Below are positions 35,358 to 43,608 of a DNA stretch of 60,624 bases, one piece after another. The DNA lies in assembly GCA_949286525.1 (NCBI GenBank), contig CASECT010000028.1, positions 1 to 60,624 of the forward strand, written 5' to 3'. A model generated the notes under the pieces. That model did not search any database. It saw only the letters and a list, made by a program, of their open reading frames with translations, and was not told the DNA's origin. Numbering within the stretch: the first letter of the stretch is position 1; each line of letters opens with the position of its first letter. The stretch comes from an uncultured Eubacteriales bacterium. Lineage in GTDB: Bacteria; Bacillota; Clostridia; Lachnospirales; Lachnospiraceae. The position numbers and the translations under genes are program-made.

Positions 35358-36437
35358 TTAATATTCCGCCTCGTTCATATTGGCCAGCTTTGCCGCCTGA
35401 TCCGCTGCCATCAGCGCATCCAGTATCTCCTGAAGATCTCCGTCCAGAATCTTGTCCAGCTTATACAGTGTCAGATTGATTCTGTGATCTGTCACTCTCC
35501 CCTGGGGAAAATTATAGGTGCGGATCTTCTCCGACCGGTCTCCCGTCCCGATCTGACTGAGCCGCGCCGCCGATTCCTCCGCCTGCTTTTTCTGCAGTTC
35601 CAGATCGTAGAGCTTGGTCCGCAGCAGAGCAAAAGCCTTTTCCTTGTTCTGAAGCTGAGACTTCTCCGTCTGGGAATAGATCACAATCCCCGTGGGATAA
35701 TGGGTCAGACGCACCGCGGAATCAGTGGTGTTGACGCACTGACCGCCATTTCCGGACGCCCGCATCACGTCGATACGGATATCCTTCTCGTTGATCTCAA
35801 TATCCACTTCCTCCGCTTCCGGCATAACCGCCACGGTAACTGTGGAAGTGTGGATTCTTCCGCCGGACTCCGTAGCCGGGACTCTCTGCACACGGTGAAC
35901 GCCCGACTCGTACTTCAGAACAGAATAAGCTCCCTGGCCTGTTACCATAAAGTTGACCGATTTCATGCCGCCGATACCGGTATCCTCCATTTCCATTGTC
36001 TCTACCTTCCACCCGCGGCTCTCCGCATAGTGCACATACATACGGTATACCTCAGCGGCAAAGAGGGCGGCCTCGTCCCCTCCGGCTCCGGCCCGGATCT
36101 CCACAATCACATTCTTGTCATCGTTGGGATCCTTGGGAAGAAGCAGAATCTTCAGCTCCCGCTCCAGCTCCTCCATCCGCTTTCTTGACGCGGAAAGTTC
36201 TTCCTTGACCATCTCCCGCATCTCTTCATCGTTCTCCTCCTCCAGCATAGCCAGAGAGTCATCGATGTCCTGACGGCATTTTTTATATTCTTTATAGGCG
36301 TTCACGATGGGAGCCAGATCGCTCTGCTCCTTCATCAGCTCCCGGAATCTCCGGGTGTCCGCAGCCACATCCGGCTCGCTGAGCAGATTCATGATTTCCT
36401 CGTAGCGAAGCACCAGATCGTCCAGTTTATCAAACAT
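35358..36437 (-). CDS. prfA: Peptide chain release factor 1
   Basis: 359 residues, normal RF1 length. The PxT anticodon-like tripeptide appears as PAT in [14 protein letters not shown], and the catalytic GGQ appears in [17 protein letters not shown], where Gln is methylated by PrmC. RF1 reads UAA and UAG. The ATG follows AGGAGG. prmC lies directly upstream in the same operon, the common pairing in Firmicutes, with DUF1385 and probably rpmE ahead. The asparagine and cysteine around GGQ (GNGGQC, where many species have GAGGQH) are usual in Clostridia. Confidence 0.97.
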   Translation of the reverse strand: MFDKLDDLVLRYEEIMNLLSEPDVAADTRRFRELMKEQSDLAPIVNAYKEYKKCRQDIDDSLAMLEEENDEEMREMVKEELSASRKRMEELERELKILLLPKDPNDDKNVIVEIRAGAGGDEAALFAAEVYRMYVHYAESRGWKVETMEMEDTGIGGMKSVNFMVTGQGAYSVLKYESGVHRVQRVPATESGGRIHTSTVTVAVMPEAEEVDIEINEKDIRIDVMRASGNGGQCVNTTDSAVRLTHYPTGIVIYSQTEKSQLQNKEKAFALLRTKLYDLELQKKQAEESAARLSQIGTGDRSEKIRTYNFPQGRVTDHRINLTLYKLDKILDGDLQEILDALMAADQAAKLANMNEAEY

Positions 36438-36465
36438 AATTTCCTCCTGTTACCATTCTTTTATC

Positions 36466-37371
36466 TCACATTTTACAGCCGCTGCTGTATCCGCTTATTT
36501 CCCTTATCTGTTCCACACACGCTTTCTCCGGCTTCTCAGGCAGACACCCATACACCACCCGGTCCAGACCACTCAAATCCTGTGCCGTCTCTGTCCGGAC
36601 AAACCCGGTCTCTCTCATCAGCGCCGTCACATCCTCTGCCTGATCACATCCAATCTCAAAGAAAAGCCAGCCGCCCTCCTTCAGATACTCCGGCGCCTCC
36701 GATATGATTCTGCGGTAGAACTCCAATCCGTCTCTCCCGCCGTCCAGCGCTTCCCTGGGCTCAAAGTCTGCCACCTCCGGCATAAGACCGTCGATGTCTT
36801 CCCGGCGGATATAAGGAGGATTGGAGACAATCACGTCAAATCTCCCCTCCACCGGCGCGAAAATGTCCCCAAGGGTCCACCGCGCGCGATCTCCGACTCC
36901 CAGCCTGTCCGCGTTTTTTTCAGCAGTTTCCAGAGCCTCCGCCGAGATATCGGTGCCCAGTCCTATGACACCGGGCACCCGGGCCAGCAGGCTGATCAGA
37001 ATACATCCCGAACCGGTGCACAGATCCAGGAGACACATACCTGATAAAAGCTTCTTCTCCGCCTGTTCCACCAGAGTCTCTGTGTCCTGCCGGGGCACCA
37101 GCACATGTTCATTGACCAGAAAGGTCAATCCCATAAATTCCTGTTCCCCGGTAATATACTGCAGAGGGATCCGCGCGCAGCGCTTCTCAAGGATCCTCCC
37201 GTAAGCGTCGCAGAGTTCCCCTGGCGCTTCCTCCTCCATCCGAAGAAAATAGGTGTTTCTGGACATCCCCGAAACATATTCCAACAGATACCACCCGTCC
37301 GCAGCCGCGTCCGGTATCCCCGCATGTCGAAGCGTCTCAGTTCCCTTTATCAGCAATTCCCGATATTTCAT
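36466..37371 (-). CDS. prmC: Release-factor glutamine methyltransferase
   Basis: 301 residues. The SAM-binding motif LLDLCTGSGCILISLL and the NPPY signature in VIVSNPPYIRRED are visible, along with the N-terminal helical domain containing MGLTFLVNEHVLVPRQDTET-like substrate-recognition sequence. It methylates the GGQ glutamine of the release factor encoded just downstream. The start ATG overlaps the DUF1385 stop (ATGA). The last ~20 residues form a short species-specific tail. The function is firmly assigned by motif and context. Confidence 0.95.
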   Translation of the reverse strand: MKYRELLIKGTETLRHAGIPDAAADGWYLLEYVSGMSRNTYFLRMEEEAPGELCDAYGRILEKRCARIPLQYITGEQEFMGLTFLVNEHVLVPRQDTETLVEQAEKKLLSGMCLLDLCTGSGCILISLLARVPGVIGLGTDISAEALETAEKNADRLGVGDRARWTLGDIFAPVEGRFDVIVSNPPYIRREDIDGLMPEVADFEPREALDGGRDGLEFYRRIISEAPEYLKEGGWLFFEIGCDQAEDVTALMRETGFVRTETAQDLSGLDRVVYGCLPEKPEKACVEQIREISGYSSGCKM

Positions 37372-38300
37372 GAAACGTTCTCCTGATTTTCCCGCTGAAA
37401 AGCCCGCCAGTCAAAAACCGCCTCCACCGATGCGATCCCCACCTCAATCATATCGTCATCCGGCTCTTTCGTAGTCAGATTCTGAAGCCAGAGTCCCGGC
37501 GCGGAAAGCAGCAATACCAGCGGATGCTCGCTTCTTCCGGCCAGACGTATGAATTCATAGGAAATTCCGGCGATGACCGGTATCAACAGCAGCCTGGCAA
37601 AAAGCTGCAGGATGGGCGAATCGAACCGGATAAAGAGAAAGACCACCACACTGATCAGAAAAACAAACAGAAGAAAACTGGTACCGCAGCGCCGGTGCTG
37701 CCGGGAGCTTTTCCGCACATTTTCCACATTCAGCTCCATCCCATGCTCAATACAGTTGATACACTTGTGTTCCGCGCCATGATACATAAAGACCCGGCGT
37801 ATATCTTCCAGTCTTGAAATGGCCAGAATATATCCTACAAAAATGGCGATGCGGATCAAACCCTCCGCAAGAACAAGTAGCGCCCCGGACAAAATGACGC
37901 CTTCGAGAATCCGGGACAGGAAATAGGGAAGCACCATAAAAATTGCCACAGCCAAAACAACCGCGATGGCAACCGTCATTCCCATCTTCAGTTTTTCCTC
38001 CCGTTCTTTTCTGACGGCGTCTTTTTTCTTCCCGTCCTTCTCTTCGCTCTGGTCCTGTTCCTCCTCGAAGTACGCGGCGGACTGCATCAGCGTAGACATT
38101 CCCATAACCAGGGAATCCGCGAAGGAGACAACCCCTCTCAATATGGGGATCCGGTAAATTCCACCGGAAGGATCTCTGGTTTTATGGGTCTCCACCGCGA
38201 TGGTGTGATCGCTCTTTCGCACAGCCAGCGCGTACTTCGCGCCGTTGCGCATCATGACACCCTCCATAACCGCCTGACCGCCGATTCCTGAATATTTCAT
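37368..38300 (-). CDS. DUF1385 family membrane protein
   Basis: 310 residues, beginning GIGGQAVMEGVMMRNG, a hallmark of DUF1385, with about four to five membrane spans between 100 and 270. A charged cytoplasmic segment (EEEQDQSEEKDGKKKDAV) precedes the first span. It has YHGAEHKCINC and HRRCGTSFLL, cysteine/histidine motifs conserved in the family and possibly metal-binding. Its function is not established. The family is widely found just upstream of prmC-prfA in Firmicutes, as here, with ATGA coupling. The ATG follows AGGAG at 7 nt. A terminator hairpin 24 bp upstream separates it from rpmE, so it is expressed through read-through or from an unseen promoter. Confidence 0.9.
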   Translation of the reverse strand: MKYSGIGGQAVMEGVMMRNGAKYALAVRKSDHTIAVETHKTRDPSGGIYRIPILRGVVSFADSLVMGMSTLMQSAAYFEEEQDQSEEKDGKKKDAVRKEREEKLKMGMTVAIAVVLAVAIFMVLPYFLSRILEGVILSGALLVLAEGLIRIAIFVGYILAISRLEDIRRVFMYHGAEHKCINCIEHGMELNVENVRKSSRQHRRCGTSFLLFVFLISVVVFLFIRFDSPILQLFARLLLIPVIAGISYEFIRLAGRSEHPLVLLLSAPGLWLQNLTTKEPDDDMIEVGIASVEAVFDWRAFQRENQENVS

Positions 38301-38316
38301 ACTGTTGCTCCTATAT

Positions 38317-38351
38317 GAAGAAAAAGGTTGAGATTTTACAACCTCAACCTT
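38317..38351 (-). terminator. rpmE terminator or attenuator
   Basis: On the minus strand, AAGGTTGAG / CTCAACCTT with a 10-nt loop, then TTTCTTC. It sits between rpmE and DUF1385. Confidence 0.75.
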
Positions 38352-38371
38352 GACCTACCCGTATCAATCTC

Positions 38372-38572
38372 CTACTGGATGCCATATTTTTTGTTGAACT
38401 TATCAATACGTCCGCGAGCCTGTGCAGCCTTCTGCTGACCCGTGTAGAACGGATGACATTTGGAACAGATCTCAACGTGAATGTCCTGTTTCGTGGATCC
38501 AGTCACGAAAGTGTTGCCGCAGTTACAGGTAACTGTAGCCTGATAATAATCCGGATGAATACTCTTTTTCAC
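38372..38572 (-). CDS. rpmE: 50S ribosomal protein L31, zinc-binding form
   Basis: 66 residues, starting [10 protein letters not shown], the usual L31 opening. Cysteines at 16, 18, 36 and 39 (CNC and CSKC) make this the zinc-containing type. The start chosen is a GTG with GAGGTG six bases upstream; another GTG three codons earlier would form part of that SD. L31 bridges the ribosomal subunits. It has a strong promoter 67 nt upstream and a terminator 20 bp after its stop. In many bacteria the zinc form is replaced by a Zn-free paralogue under zinc starvation; no paralogue is visible here. Confidence 0.95.
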   Translation of the reverse strand: MKKSIHPDYYQATVTCNCGNTFVTGSTKQDIHVEICSKCHPFYTGQQKAAQARGRIDKFNKKYGIQ

Positions 38573-38641
38573 TTCTTTCACCTCACATCATGCATTATCT
38601 ATATACCCGATACTATTTACATCCCGTTAAACAGCTTTTGT

Positions 38642-38670
38642 ATTATATCACAGCCCTCGCCTCAATGCAA
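38642..38670 (-). promoter_or_regulatory. Strong rpmE promoter with extended -10
   Basis: On the minus strand, TTGCAT (38665-38670), 17 nt, TATAAT (38642-38647) preceded by TGA. The ~60-nt leader may hold an L31 autoregulatory structure, but I could not fold one by eye. Confidence 0.8.
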
Positions 38671-38727
38671 CAGGATTTTTTCCATTCTGTCGAATCCGTC
38701 CGGAGTTCCGCCGGGTCTCCGCGCACA

Positions 38728-40179
38728 TCACAGCATCCGCTTGCGGATGATCATGGAGATAAATTCCCGATTGTTCTTTGTGTGGGCAAACATATTCAGA
38801 ATTGTCTCTGCCGCCTCGTCCTTACGCATACCGTTGAGTCCCTTGCGCATGATATCCACTGCCTCCTGCTCCTCTCTGGAAAGGAGCAGATCTTCCCGCC
38901 GCGTACTGGATTTTGAGATATCAATAGCTGGGAACACCCGCTTCTCCGACAACTTCCGATCCAGAACCAGCTCCATGTTACCGGTACCCTTGAATTCCTC
39001 AAATACCACGTCGTCCATTTTGGAACCAGTATCTACAAGCGCTGTGGCAAGCACAGTCAGACTTCCTCCCTCCCGCATATTTCTGGCCGCGCCGAAAAAT
39101 CGCTTAGGCATATGCAGAGCTGCCGGATCCAGACCTCCGGACAATGTCCGCCCGCTGGGGGGAACTGTCAAATTGTAGGCTCTGGCCAGTCTGGTAATAC
39201 TATCCAGAAGAATCATCACGTCCTGCTTGTGCTCCACCAGACGTTTCGCCCGCTCAATAACCATCTCAGACACACGCTTGTGGTGTTCGGGCAGCTCGTC
39301 AAAGGTAGAATAGATAACCTCCACATTTTTGCCTTCGATAGCCTCCTTAATATCCGTAACCTCCTCCGGCCGCTCGTCAATCAGAAGGATGATCAGATGC
39401 ATGTCTGGATGAGATGTCGTTACAGAACTTGCGATCTCCTTTAAAAGCGTAGTCTTTCCCGCCTTTGGCTGGGAGACAATCATTCCTCGCTGCCCCTTTC
39501 CGATGGGAGAAATCAGATCCACGATACGCATGGCCACAGAACAGCCCGGCCTCTCAAGACGAATCCGCTCATCCGGGAAAATCGGCGTCAAATCCTCAAA
39601 ATTCTTCCTTCTTGCAGCCTCTTCCGGACGATAACCGTCGATATTCTCGATGAACAGAAGCGCTGCAAACTTATCGGTGGGATTGTTGCGCTTGGCTCGT
39701 CCCTTGATGATATCTCCCGTCTTCAGGTTGAACTTGCGAATCTGAGAGGGGGACACGTATACGTCATTCTCTCCCGGAAGATAATTTTCACAGCGAATAA
39801 ATCCGAATCCGTCCTGCATAACCTCAAGAATCCCGTTGGCTTCCCAGGTATCCTCCAGGGGAACCGGCGGCGTGGATTTTCTCTGTCCCTCATGCCGTGG
39901 ATTCTCTCCTTTTGCCTCGCCCTTTCCATAGGTTCTGCTGTGCTGCTCGTGGCGCGGCGTACCGTTCTCGTGGTGCTCCTGCTTCGGGGCATTCTCCCTG
40001 GCTTCCTGCCGCGGAGCGCTCTCACGGCTCTCCTGCTTCTGGGCCGCTTCCTCCTCGTCCTTTGCCAGCATCGCTTCCACGAGATTCGCCTTCTTCATCC
40101 CGGAAGTCCCTTTGATGCCTCTGGATTTTGCCAGTTCCCGCAGCACACTGACCGATAAACTCTCATACTTTTCTCGCAT
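38728..40179 (-). CDS. rho: Transcription termination factor Rho
   Basis: About 483 residues. Rho N-terminal domain (SLSVSVLRELAKSRG), then an inserted hydrophilic segment (residues 41-107), the OB-fold RNA-binding domain (GFGFIRCENYLPGENDVYVS), and the RecA-like ATPase with P-loop SQPKAGKTTLL, Walker B VMILLDSITR and the Q-loop. Rho is a ring helicase that terminates unused transcripts. The insert is made of imperfect 9- to 10-residue repeats rich in Gln, Glu, Arg and His (QESRESAPR, QEARENAPK, QEHHENGTPR), giving a disordered linker. The ATG follows AAGGAG. It lies next to rpmE, a common arrangement. An earlier in-frame ATG lacks an SD. Confidence 0.97.
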   Translation of the reverse strand: MREKYESLSVSVLRELAKSRGIKGTSGMKKANLVEAMLAKDEEEAAQKQESRESAPRQEARENAPKQEHHENGTPRHEQHSRTYGKGEAKGENPRHEGQRKSTPPVPLEDTWEANGILEVMQDGFGFIRCENYLPGENDVYVSPSQIRKFNLKTGDIIKGRAKRNNPTDKFAALLFIENIDGYRPEEAARRKNFEDLTPIFPDERIRLERPGCSVAMRIVDLISPIGKGQRGMIVSQPKAGKTTLLKEIASSVTTSHPDMHLIILLIDERPEEVTDIKEAIEGKNVEVIYSTFDELPEHHKRVSEMVIERAKRLVEHKQDVMILLDSITRLARAYNLTVPPSGRTLSGGLDPAALHMPKRFFGAARNMREGGSLTVLATALVDTGSKMDDVVFEEFKGTGNMELVLDRKLSEKRVFPAIDISKSSTRREDLLLSREEQEAVDIMRKGLNGMRKDEAAETILNMFAHTKNNREFISMIIRKRML

Positions 40180-40356
40180 ACAACTCTCCTTATCTATTTG
40201 ACTGCCGGAAATCACGTAATGCCTTCAGCATCCCCGGCAATTTTGTTCTCGTAAACCAAGTCCTCATGGGAATTTCGTCTGATTCGACGGTTGAATGTCT
40301 ATGAAATCTCTGCTTAGTATAGCGCATTTCCGAAAAAAAGGAAAGCCCCAATTTTC
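40180..40356 (-). promoter_or_regulatory. rho leader region
   Basis: About 180 non-coding bases between rho and the divergent malic-enzyme promoter. On the minus strand TATACT (40316-40321) could be a -10, but the -35 is poor, giving a leader of ~130 nt. Rho is often autoregulated through its leader. I see no clear hairpin here. Confidence 0.35.
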
Positions 40357-40385
40357 TTGCATCGCATTTCCAATCATGATATCAT
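40357..40385 (+). promoter_or_regulatory. Promoter of the malic-enzyme operon
   Basis: TTGCAT (40357-40362), 17 nt, TATCAT (40380-40385). The -10 lies in the perfect 10-bp palindrome ATGATATCAT (40376-40385). Confidence 0.6.
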
Positions 40386-40423
40386 AATAAAAGATGAAAT
40401 TTTGCAGGAAAGGATGAACAAAA

Positions 40424-41578
40424 ATGAGCATAGACGAAAAAGCAATTTTTCTCCATAAACAGTGGCACGGCAAGATTGAGACTACCTCAAAAGCTCCTGT
40501 CAGGAACCGGGAGGATCTCTCCATCGCCTACACGCCCGGGGTGGCGGCTCCATGCCGCATCATCGCCGAAGATCGGAACGCAGCATACACCTACACACTG
40601 AAAGCCAATACCGTAGCTGTGGTCTCCGATGGAAGCGCTGTTCTGGGACTCGGCAACATCGGCCCCGAGGCAGCCATGCCTGTCATGGAAGGAAAATGTG
40701 TCCTCTTCAAAGAGTTCGGCAACATCAATGCCTTTCCAATCTGCCTGTCTACACAGGATCCGGACGAGATTGTTGCAGCGGTCAAGGCCATCGCTCCCAC
40801 CTTCGGCGGCATCAATCTGGAGGATATCTCCGCCCCCCGCTGTTTTGAGATCGAAGAGCGGCTGAAGAAGGAACTGGACATTCCTGTCTTTCACGACGAC
40901 CAGCATGGAACCGCTATCGTAGTACTGGCCGGCATCATCAACAGCCTGAAAATTACCGAAAAAAGGAAGGAAGACTGCCGGGTAGTCATCAACGGCGCCG
41001 GCAGCGCCGGCATTGCCATCGCGAAACTTCTGCTCCGTTACGGATTTACCGATGTGACCCTCTGCGACCGACAGGGTATTCTTCGCTCCGGAATAGAGGG
41101 ACTCAACTGGATGCAGGAATCCATGATGGAGGTAACCAATCCCAGAGACCTGTCCGGATCTCTCGCCGACGCTCTGAAGGACGCGGACATCTTCGTCGGT
41201 GTCTCCGCTCCCGGCATCGTATCGAAGGAGATGGTCGTCTCCATGCGTCCCGACGCCATCCTTTTTGCCATGGCCAATCCTGTTCCGGAGATCATGCCGG
41301 ATGAAGCCAGAGCCGCAGGCGCGCGGATCGTCGGCACCGGACGCAGCGACTTCCCCAACCAGGTCAACAACGTAATCGCGTTCCCCGGCATCTTCAAAGG
41401 CGCCCTGGAGGGCAGAGCCGCTCAGATTACGGAAGAGATGAAACTGGCTGCGGCGGAAGCTATCGCCGGTCTTGTATCGGAGAATCAACTCAGCGAAGAA
41501 TTCATCCTGCCGGAGGCTTTTGATCCCCGGGTGGCTCAGGCGGTCTCCGCCGCCGTAAAGCGCAACATTCCCTCATGA
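40424..41578 (+). CDS. NAD(P)-dependent malic enzyme
   Basis: 384 residues, the small bacterial malic-enzyme form that decarboxylates malate to pyruvate. YTPGVAAPC near residue 37, the lysine region TLKANTVAVVSDGSAVLGLGN, and metal-binding FHDDQHGT (residues 158-165) are present. The cofactor-binding fold has VINGAGSAG. The ATG follows AAAGGA, and the end overlaps the radical SAM gene by ATGA. NAD versus NADP preference is not decidable by eye. Along with PFOR it connects C4 acids to acetyl-CoA. Confidence 0.92.
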   Translation: MSIDEKAIFLHKQWHGKIETTSKAPVRNREDLSIAYTPGVAAPCRIIAEDRNAAYTYTLKANTVAVVSDGSAVLGLGNIGPEAAMPVMEGKCVLFKEFGNINAFPICLSTQDPDEIVAAVKAIAPTFGGINLEDISAPRCFEIEERLKKELDIPVFHDDQHGTAIVVLAGIINSLKITEKRKEDCRVVINGAGSAGIAIAKLLLRYGFTDVTLCDRQGILRSGIEGLNWMQESMMEVTNPRDLSGSLADALKDADIFVGVSAPGIVSKEMVVSMRPDAILFAMANPVPEIMPDEARAAGARIVGTGRSDFPNQVNNVIAFPGIFKGALEGRAAQITEEMKLAAAEAIAGLVSENQLSEEFILPEAFDPRVAQAVSAAVKRNIPS

Positions 41579-42507
41579 GCACGTTCTGGGGCGACAAGCG
41601 GTACCACTCTCTGGATTGGGAGATGAAGCGGACGTTCGGAGAAAAAGTATACAAGCTGGCCTTAGACGGCGGTATGACCTGTCCCAACCGTGACGGGAAT
41701 CTTGGTACAGGCGGATGTATCTTCTGCAGCGAAGGAGGCAGCGGCGATTTTGCCGCTTCTTCCCTTCTGTCTGTCAACGAACAGATCGAAGAGGCCAAAA
41801 AAGCCATTCTCCAAAAAACGGACTGCCGGAAATTCATCGCCTATTTTCAGGCCTACAGCAACACCTATGCTCCGGTAAATATCCTCCGGGAAAAATTTAC
41901 GGCAGCCATCTGCCGTCCTGATGTGGCGGTACTGTCCATTGCCACCCGAAGTGACTGTTTTTCTCCGGAGATCTACGAACTTCTGGCAGAACTGAACACC
42001 CGCAAACCCATCTGGGTAGAACTCGGGTATCAGTCCATGCATGCCAGCTCCCACCGCTGGATGGGTACCGGGTTTGACCTGAAGGTATTTACCGACTGCG
42101 TGAACACGCTTCACAGCCTCGGTATCCGGGTCATCGCCCATGTCATTCTCGGGCTTCCCACGGAAAGCCGCGAGAATATGCTCGACTCCGTCCGGCATCT
42201 GGCTTCTCTCCCCCTGTGGGGCATCAAACTGCAGATGCTGCACATTTTAAAGGGTACCGCTCTGGGCGCGCAGTATCAGGAGCATCCTTTTCCGCTTCTG
42301 ACCATGGAGGAATACGCCTCTCTGGTAATCGCGTGTCTGGAACTTCTCCCGGGCGACGTAGTCATCCATCGGCTGACCGGCGACGGGCCCAGAGCCTCTC
42401 TCATCGCGCCCCTGTGGACGCTTCACAAGAAACAGGTGCTGAACACTATCGCAAAACAACAGAAACGATTGAATTCTTATCAGGGAAAAGAGGTAGAAAA
42501 TGGCTGA
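41575..42507 (+). CDS. YhcC-like radical SAM protein (TIGR01212 family)
   Basis: 310 residues. The cluster-binding cysteines are C36, C48 and C51 in CPNRDGNLGTGGCIFC, the characteristic C-x11-C-x2-C spacing of this radical SAM family rather than the standard CxxxCxxC. A glycine-rich SAM motif and the ELGYQSMHASSHRWMG stretch follow, with the C-terminal LTGDGPRASLIAP. Members are widespread; the substrate is unknown, with tRNA- or sulfur-modification proposals only. The start overlaps the malic-enzyme stop, so it is translationally coupled, but a functional link to malate metabolism is not implied. Confidence 0.9.
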   Translation: MSTFWGDKRYHSLDWEMKRTFGEKVYKLALDGGMTCPNRDGNLGTGGCIFCSEGGSGDFAASSLLSVNEQIEEAKKAILQKTDCRKFIAYFQAYSNTYAPVNILREKFTAAICRPDVAVLSIATRSDCFSPEIYELLAELNTRKPIWVELGYQSMHASSHRWMGTGFDLKVFTDCVNTLHSLGIRVIAHVILGLPTESRENMLDSVRHLASLPLWGIKLQMLHILKGTALGAQYQEHPFPLLTMEEYASLVIACLELLPGDVVIHRLTGDGPRASLIAPLWTLHKKQVLNTIAKQQKRLNSYQGKEVENG

Positions 42508-43015
42508 ACCGAATATGATATATAAAATTGCTGCGCTGGAAATGCTGGACAGGGCCGGCGAACCCCTCAGCAATATGCAGATTACCGGATTTTTTCTGGA
42601 TGGGCGCTATACGGATTATTTCAATGTACAGCAGGTGCTGAGCGACCTGGAAAACACGGATATGATCACTTCCCAGACCATGCACAACAACACCCGCTAC
42701 CGCCTGACAGAGGAGGGGCACCGGACGCTGGCACTCTTCGGCGACAAACTGACGGAAGCTATTCAGCAGGATATCCGTACCTATCTCAGCGAACATCGGA
42801 TTCAATTTAAAAAAGAAAACGCCCTGTCGGCAAACTATGACAAGGCGCTGGGCGGCGGGTATCTGGTCCACTGTACCGCCAGAGAAGGCCAGCGGGAAAT
42901 TATCAATCTCACGCTCCACACCGCCACAAGAGAGCAGGCAGAGACCATCTGCAACAACTGGAAAGTCCGCTACGAAGATGTCTACATGAACATCATGGAT
43001 ACGCTGATCCAGTGA
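42500..43015 (+). CDS. DUF4364 family protein with winged-helix N-terminus
   Basis: 171 residues. The N-terminal ~80 residues look like a winged helix-turn-helix (IYKIAALEMLDRAGEPLSN, then VQQVLSDLENTDMITSQ and TRYRLTEEGHRTL). The C-terminal half has mixed alpha/beta character ending YEDVYMNIMDTLIQ. DUF4364 is common in Clostridia and may be transcription-related. The start overlaps the radical SAM stop by 8 bp, and the gene ends the three-gene operon. The next gene is convergent only 11 bp away, leaving no terminator. Confidence 0.85.
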   Translation: MAEPNMIYKIAALEMLDRAGEPLSNMQITGFFLDGRYTDYFNVQQVLSDLENTDMITSQTMHNNTRYRLTEEGHRTLALFGDKLTEAIQQDIRTYLSEHRIQFKKENALSANYDKALGGGYLVHCTAREGQREIINLTLHTATREQAETICNNWKVRYEDVYMNIMDTLIQ

Positions 43016-43026
43016 TCCCTCTTCCT

Positions 43027-43605
43027 CTAACGTTTCTTTTTCTTTCTCACAGAATAGCCGAAAGTCCCCAGCTTTCTCCCCAGCATGTAGTAAATGCCAT
43101 GGGAGTAAGTGATGGGCTTCGCCTTCTCCAGAGCAAATTTTCCGGTCTCATCCATATATTTTTCCGAGGCATGCACCGCCTCCACCTTTGCCAGAAACAT
43201 GTGGTGGGAACCAAGTTCCTGCACCTCCGTTACCCGGCATTCAATATTGACCGGGCTCTCCCCGATCATCGGGGCATCGATGCGGACTGCCTCCTCTCTG
43301 GTCAAATGGCAGGCCGCAAACTTGTCCACGTCCCGTCCGGAGGTTACCCCGCAGTAATCAGTAGCCCATGCCAGTTCCTCCGTAGTAAGATTTACCACAA
43401 ACTGTCCCCTCTCCCGAAGAATCCGATAGGAGTAGCGCTCGGGCCGAACGGAAATGTAGAGCATGGGTGGGTTGGTACACACCGTTCCTGTCCAGGCAAC
43501 CGTAAGGATGTTATCCCGACCTGCTTCATCCCGCAGAGACACAAGAACCGCTGGCAGCGGATAGAGCATATTTCCCGGCTTCCAGATCTGTTTCTTCTCC
43601 ACCAT
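43027..43605 (-). CDS. Flavin reductase-like protein (flavoredoxin family)
   Basis: 192 residues of the DIM6/NTAB flavin-reductase fold: an N-terminal barrel start PLPAVLVSLRDEAGRDNILTVAW (quoted to mark the region), GTVCTNPPMLYISVRP, and the loop LTTEELAWATDYCGVTSGRDVDKF. FMN binding and electron transfer are expected; the partner is unknown. The gene starts 3 bp after the pyrophosphatase stop, with GAGG as SD, so it is the last gene of a coiled-coil protein - pyrophosphatase - flavin reductase transcript. The final five residues are basic (RKKKKR). Confidence 0.85.
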   Translation of the reverse strand: MVEKKQIWKPGNMLYPLPAVLVSLRDEAGRDNILTVAWTGTVCTNPPMLYISVRPERYSYRILRERGQFVVNLTTEELAWATDYCGVTSGRDVDKFAACHLTREEAVRIDAPMIGESPVNIECRVTEVQELGSHHMFLAKVEAVHASEKYMDETGKFALEKAKPITYSHGIYYMLGRKLGTFGYSVRKKKKR

Positions 43606-43608
43606 CCG

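Noticed and set aside
38573..38641. L31 autoregulatory leader motif before rpmE
   Set aside because: I could not form a convincing stem in the ~60-nt leader by eye; a covariance search would be needed.
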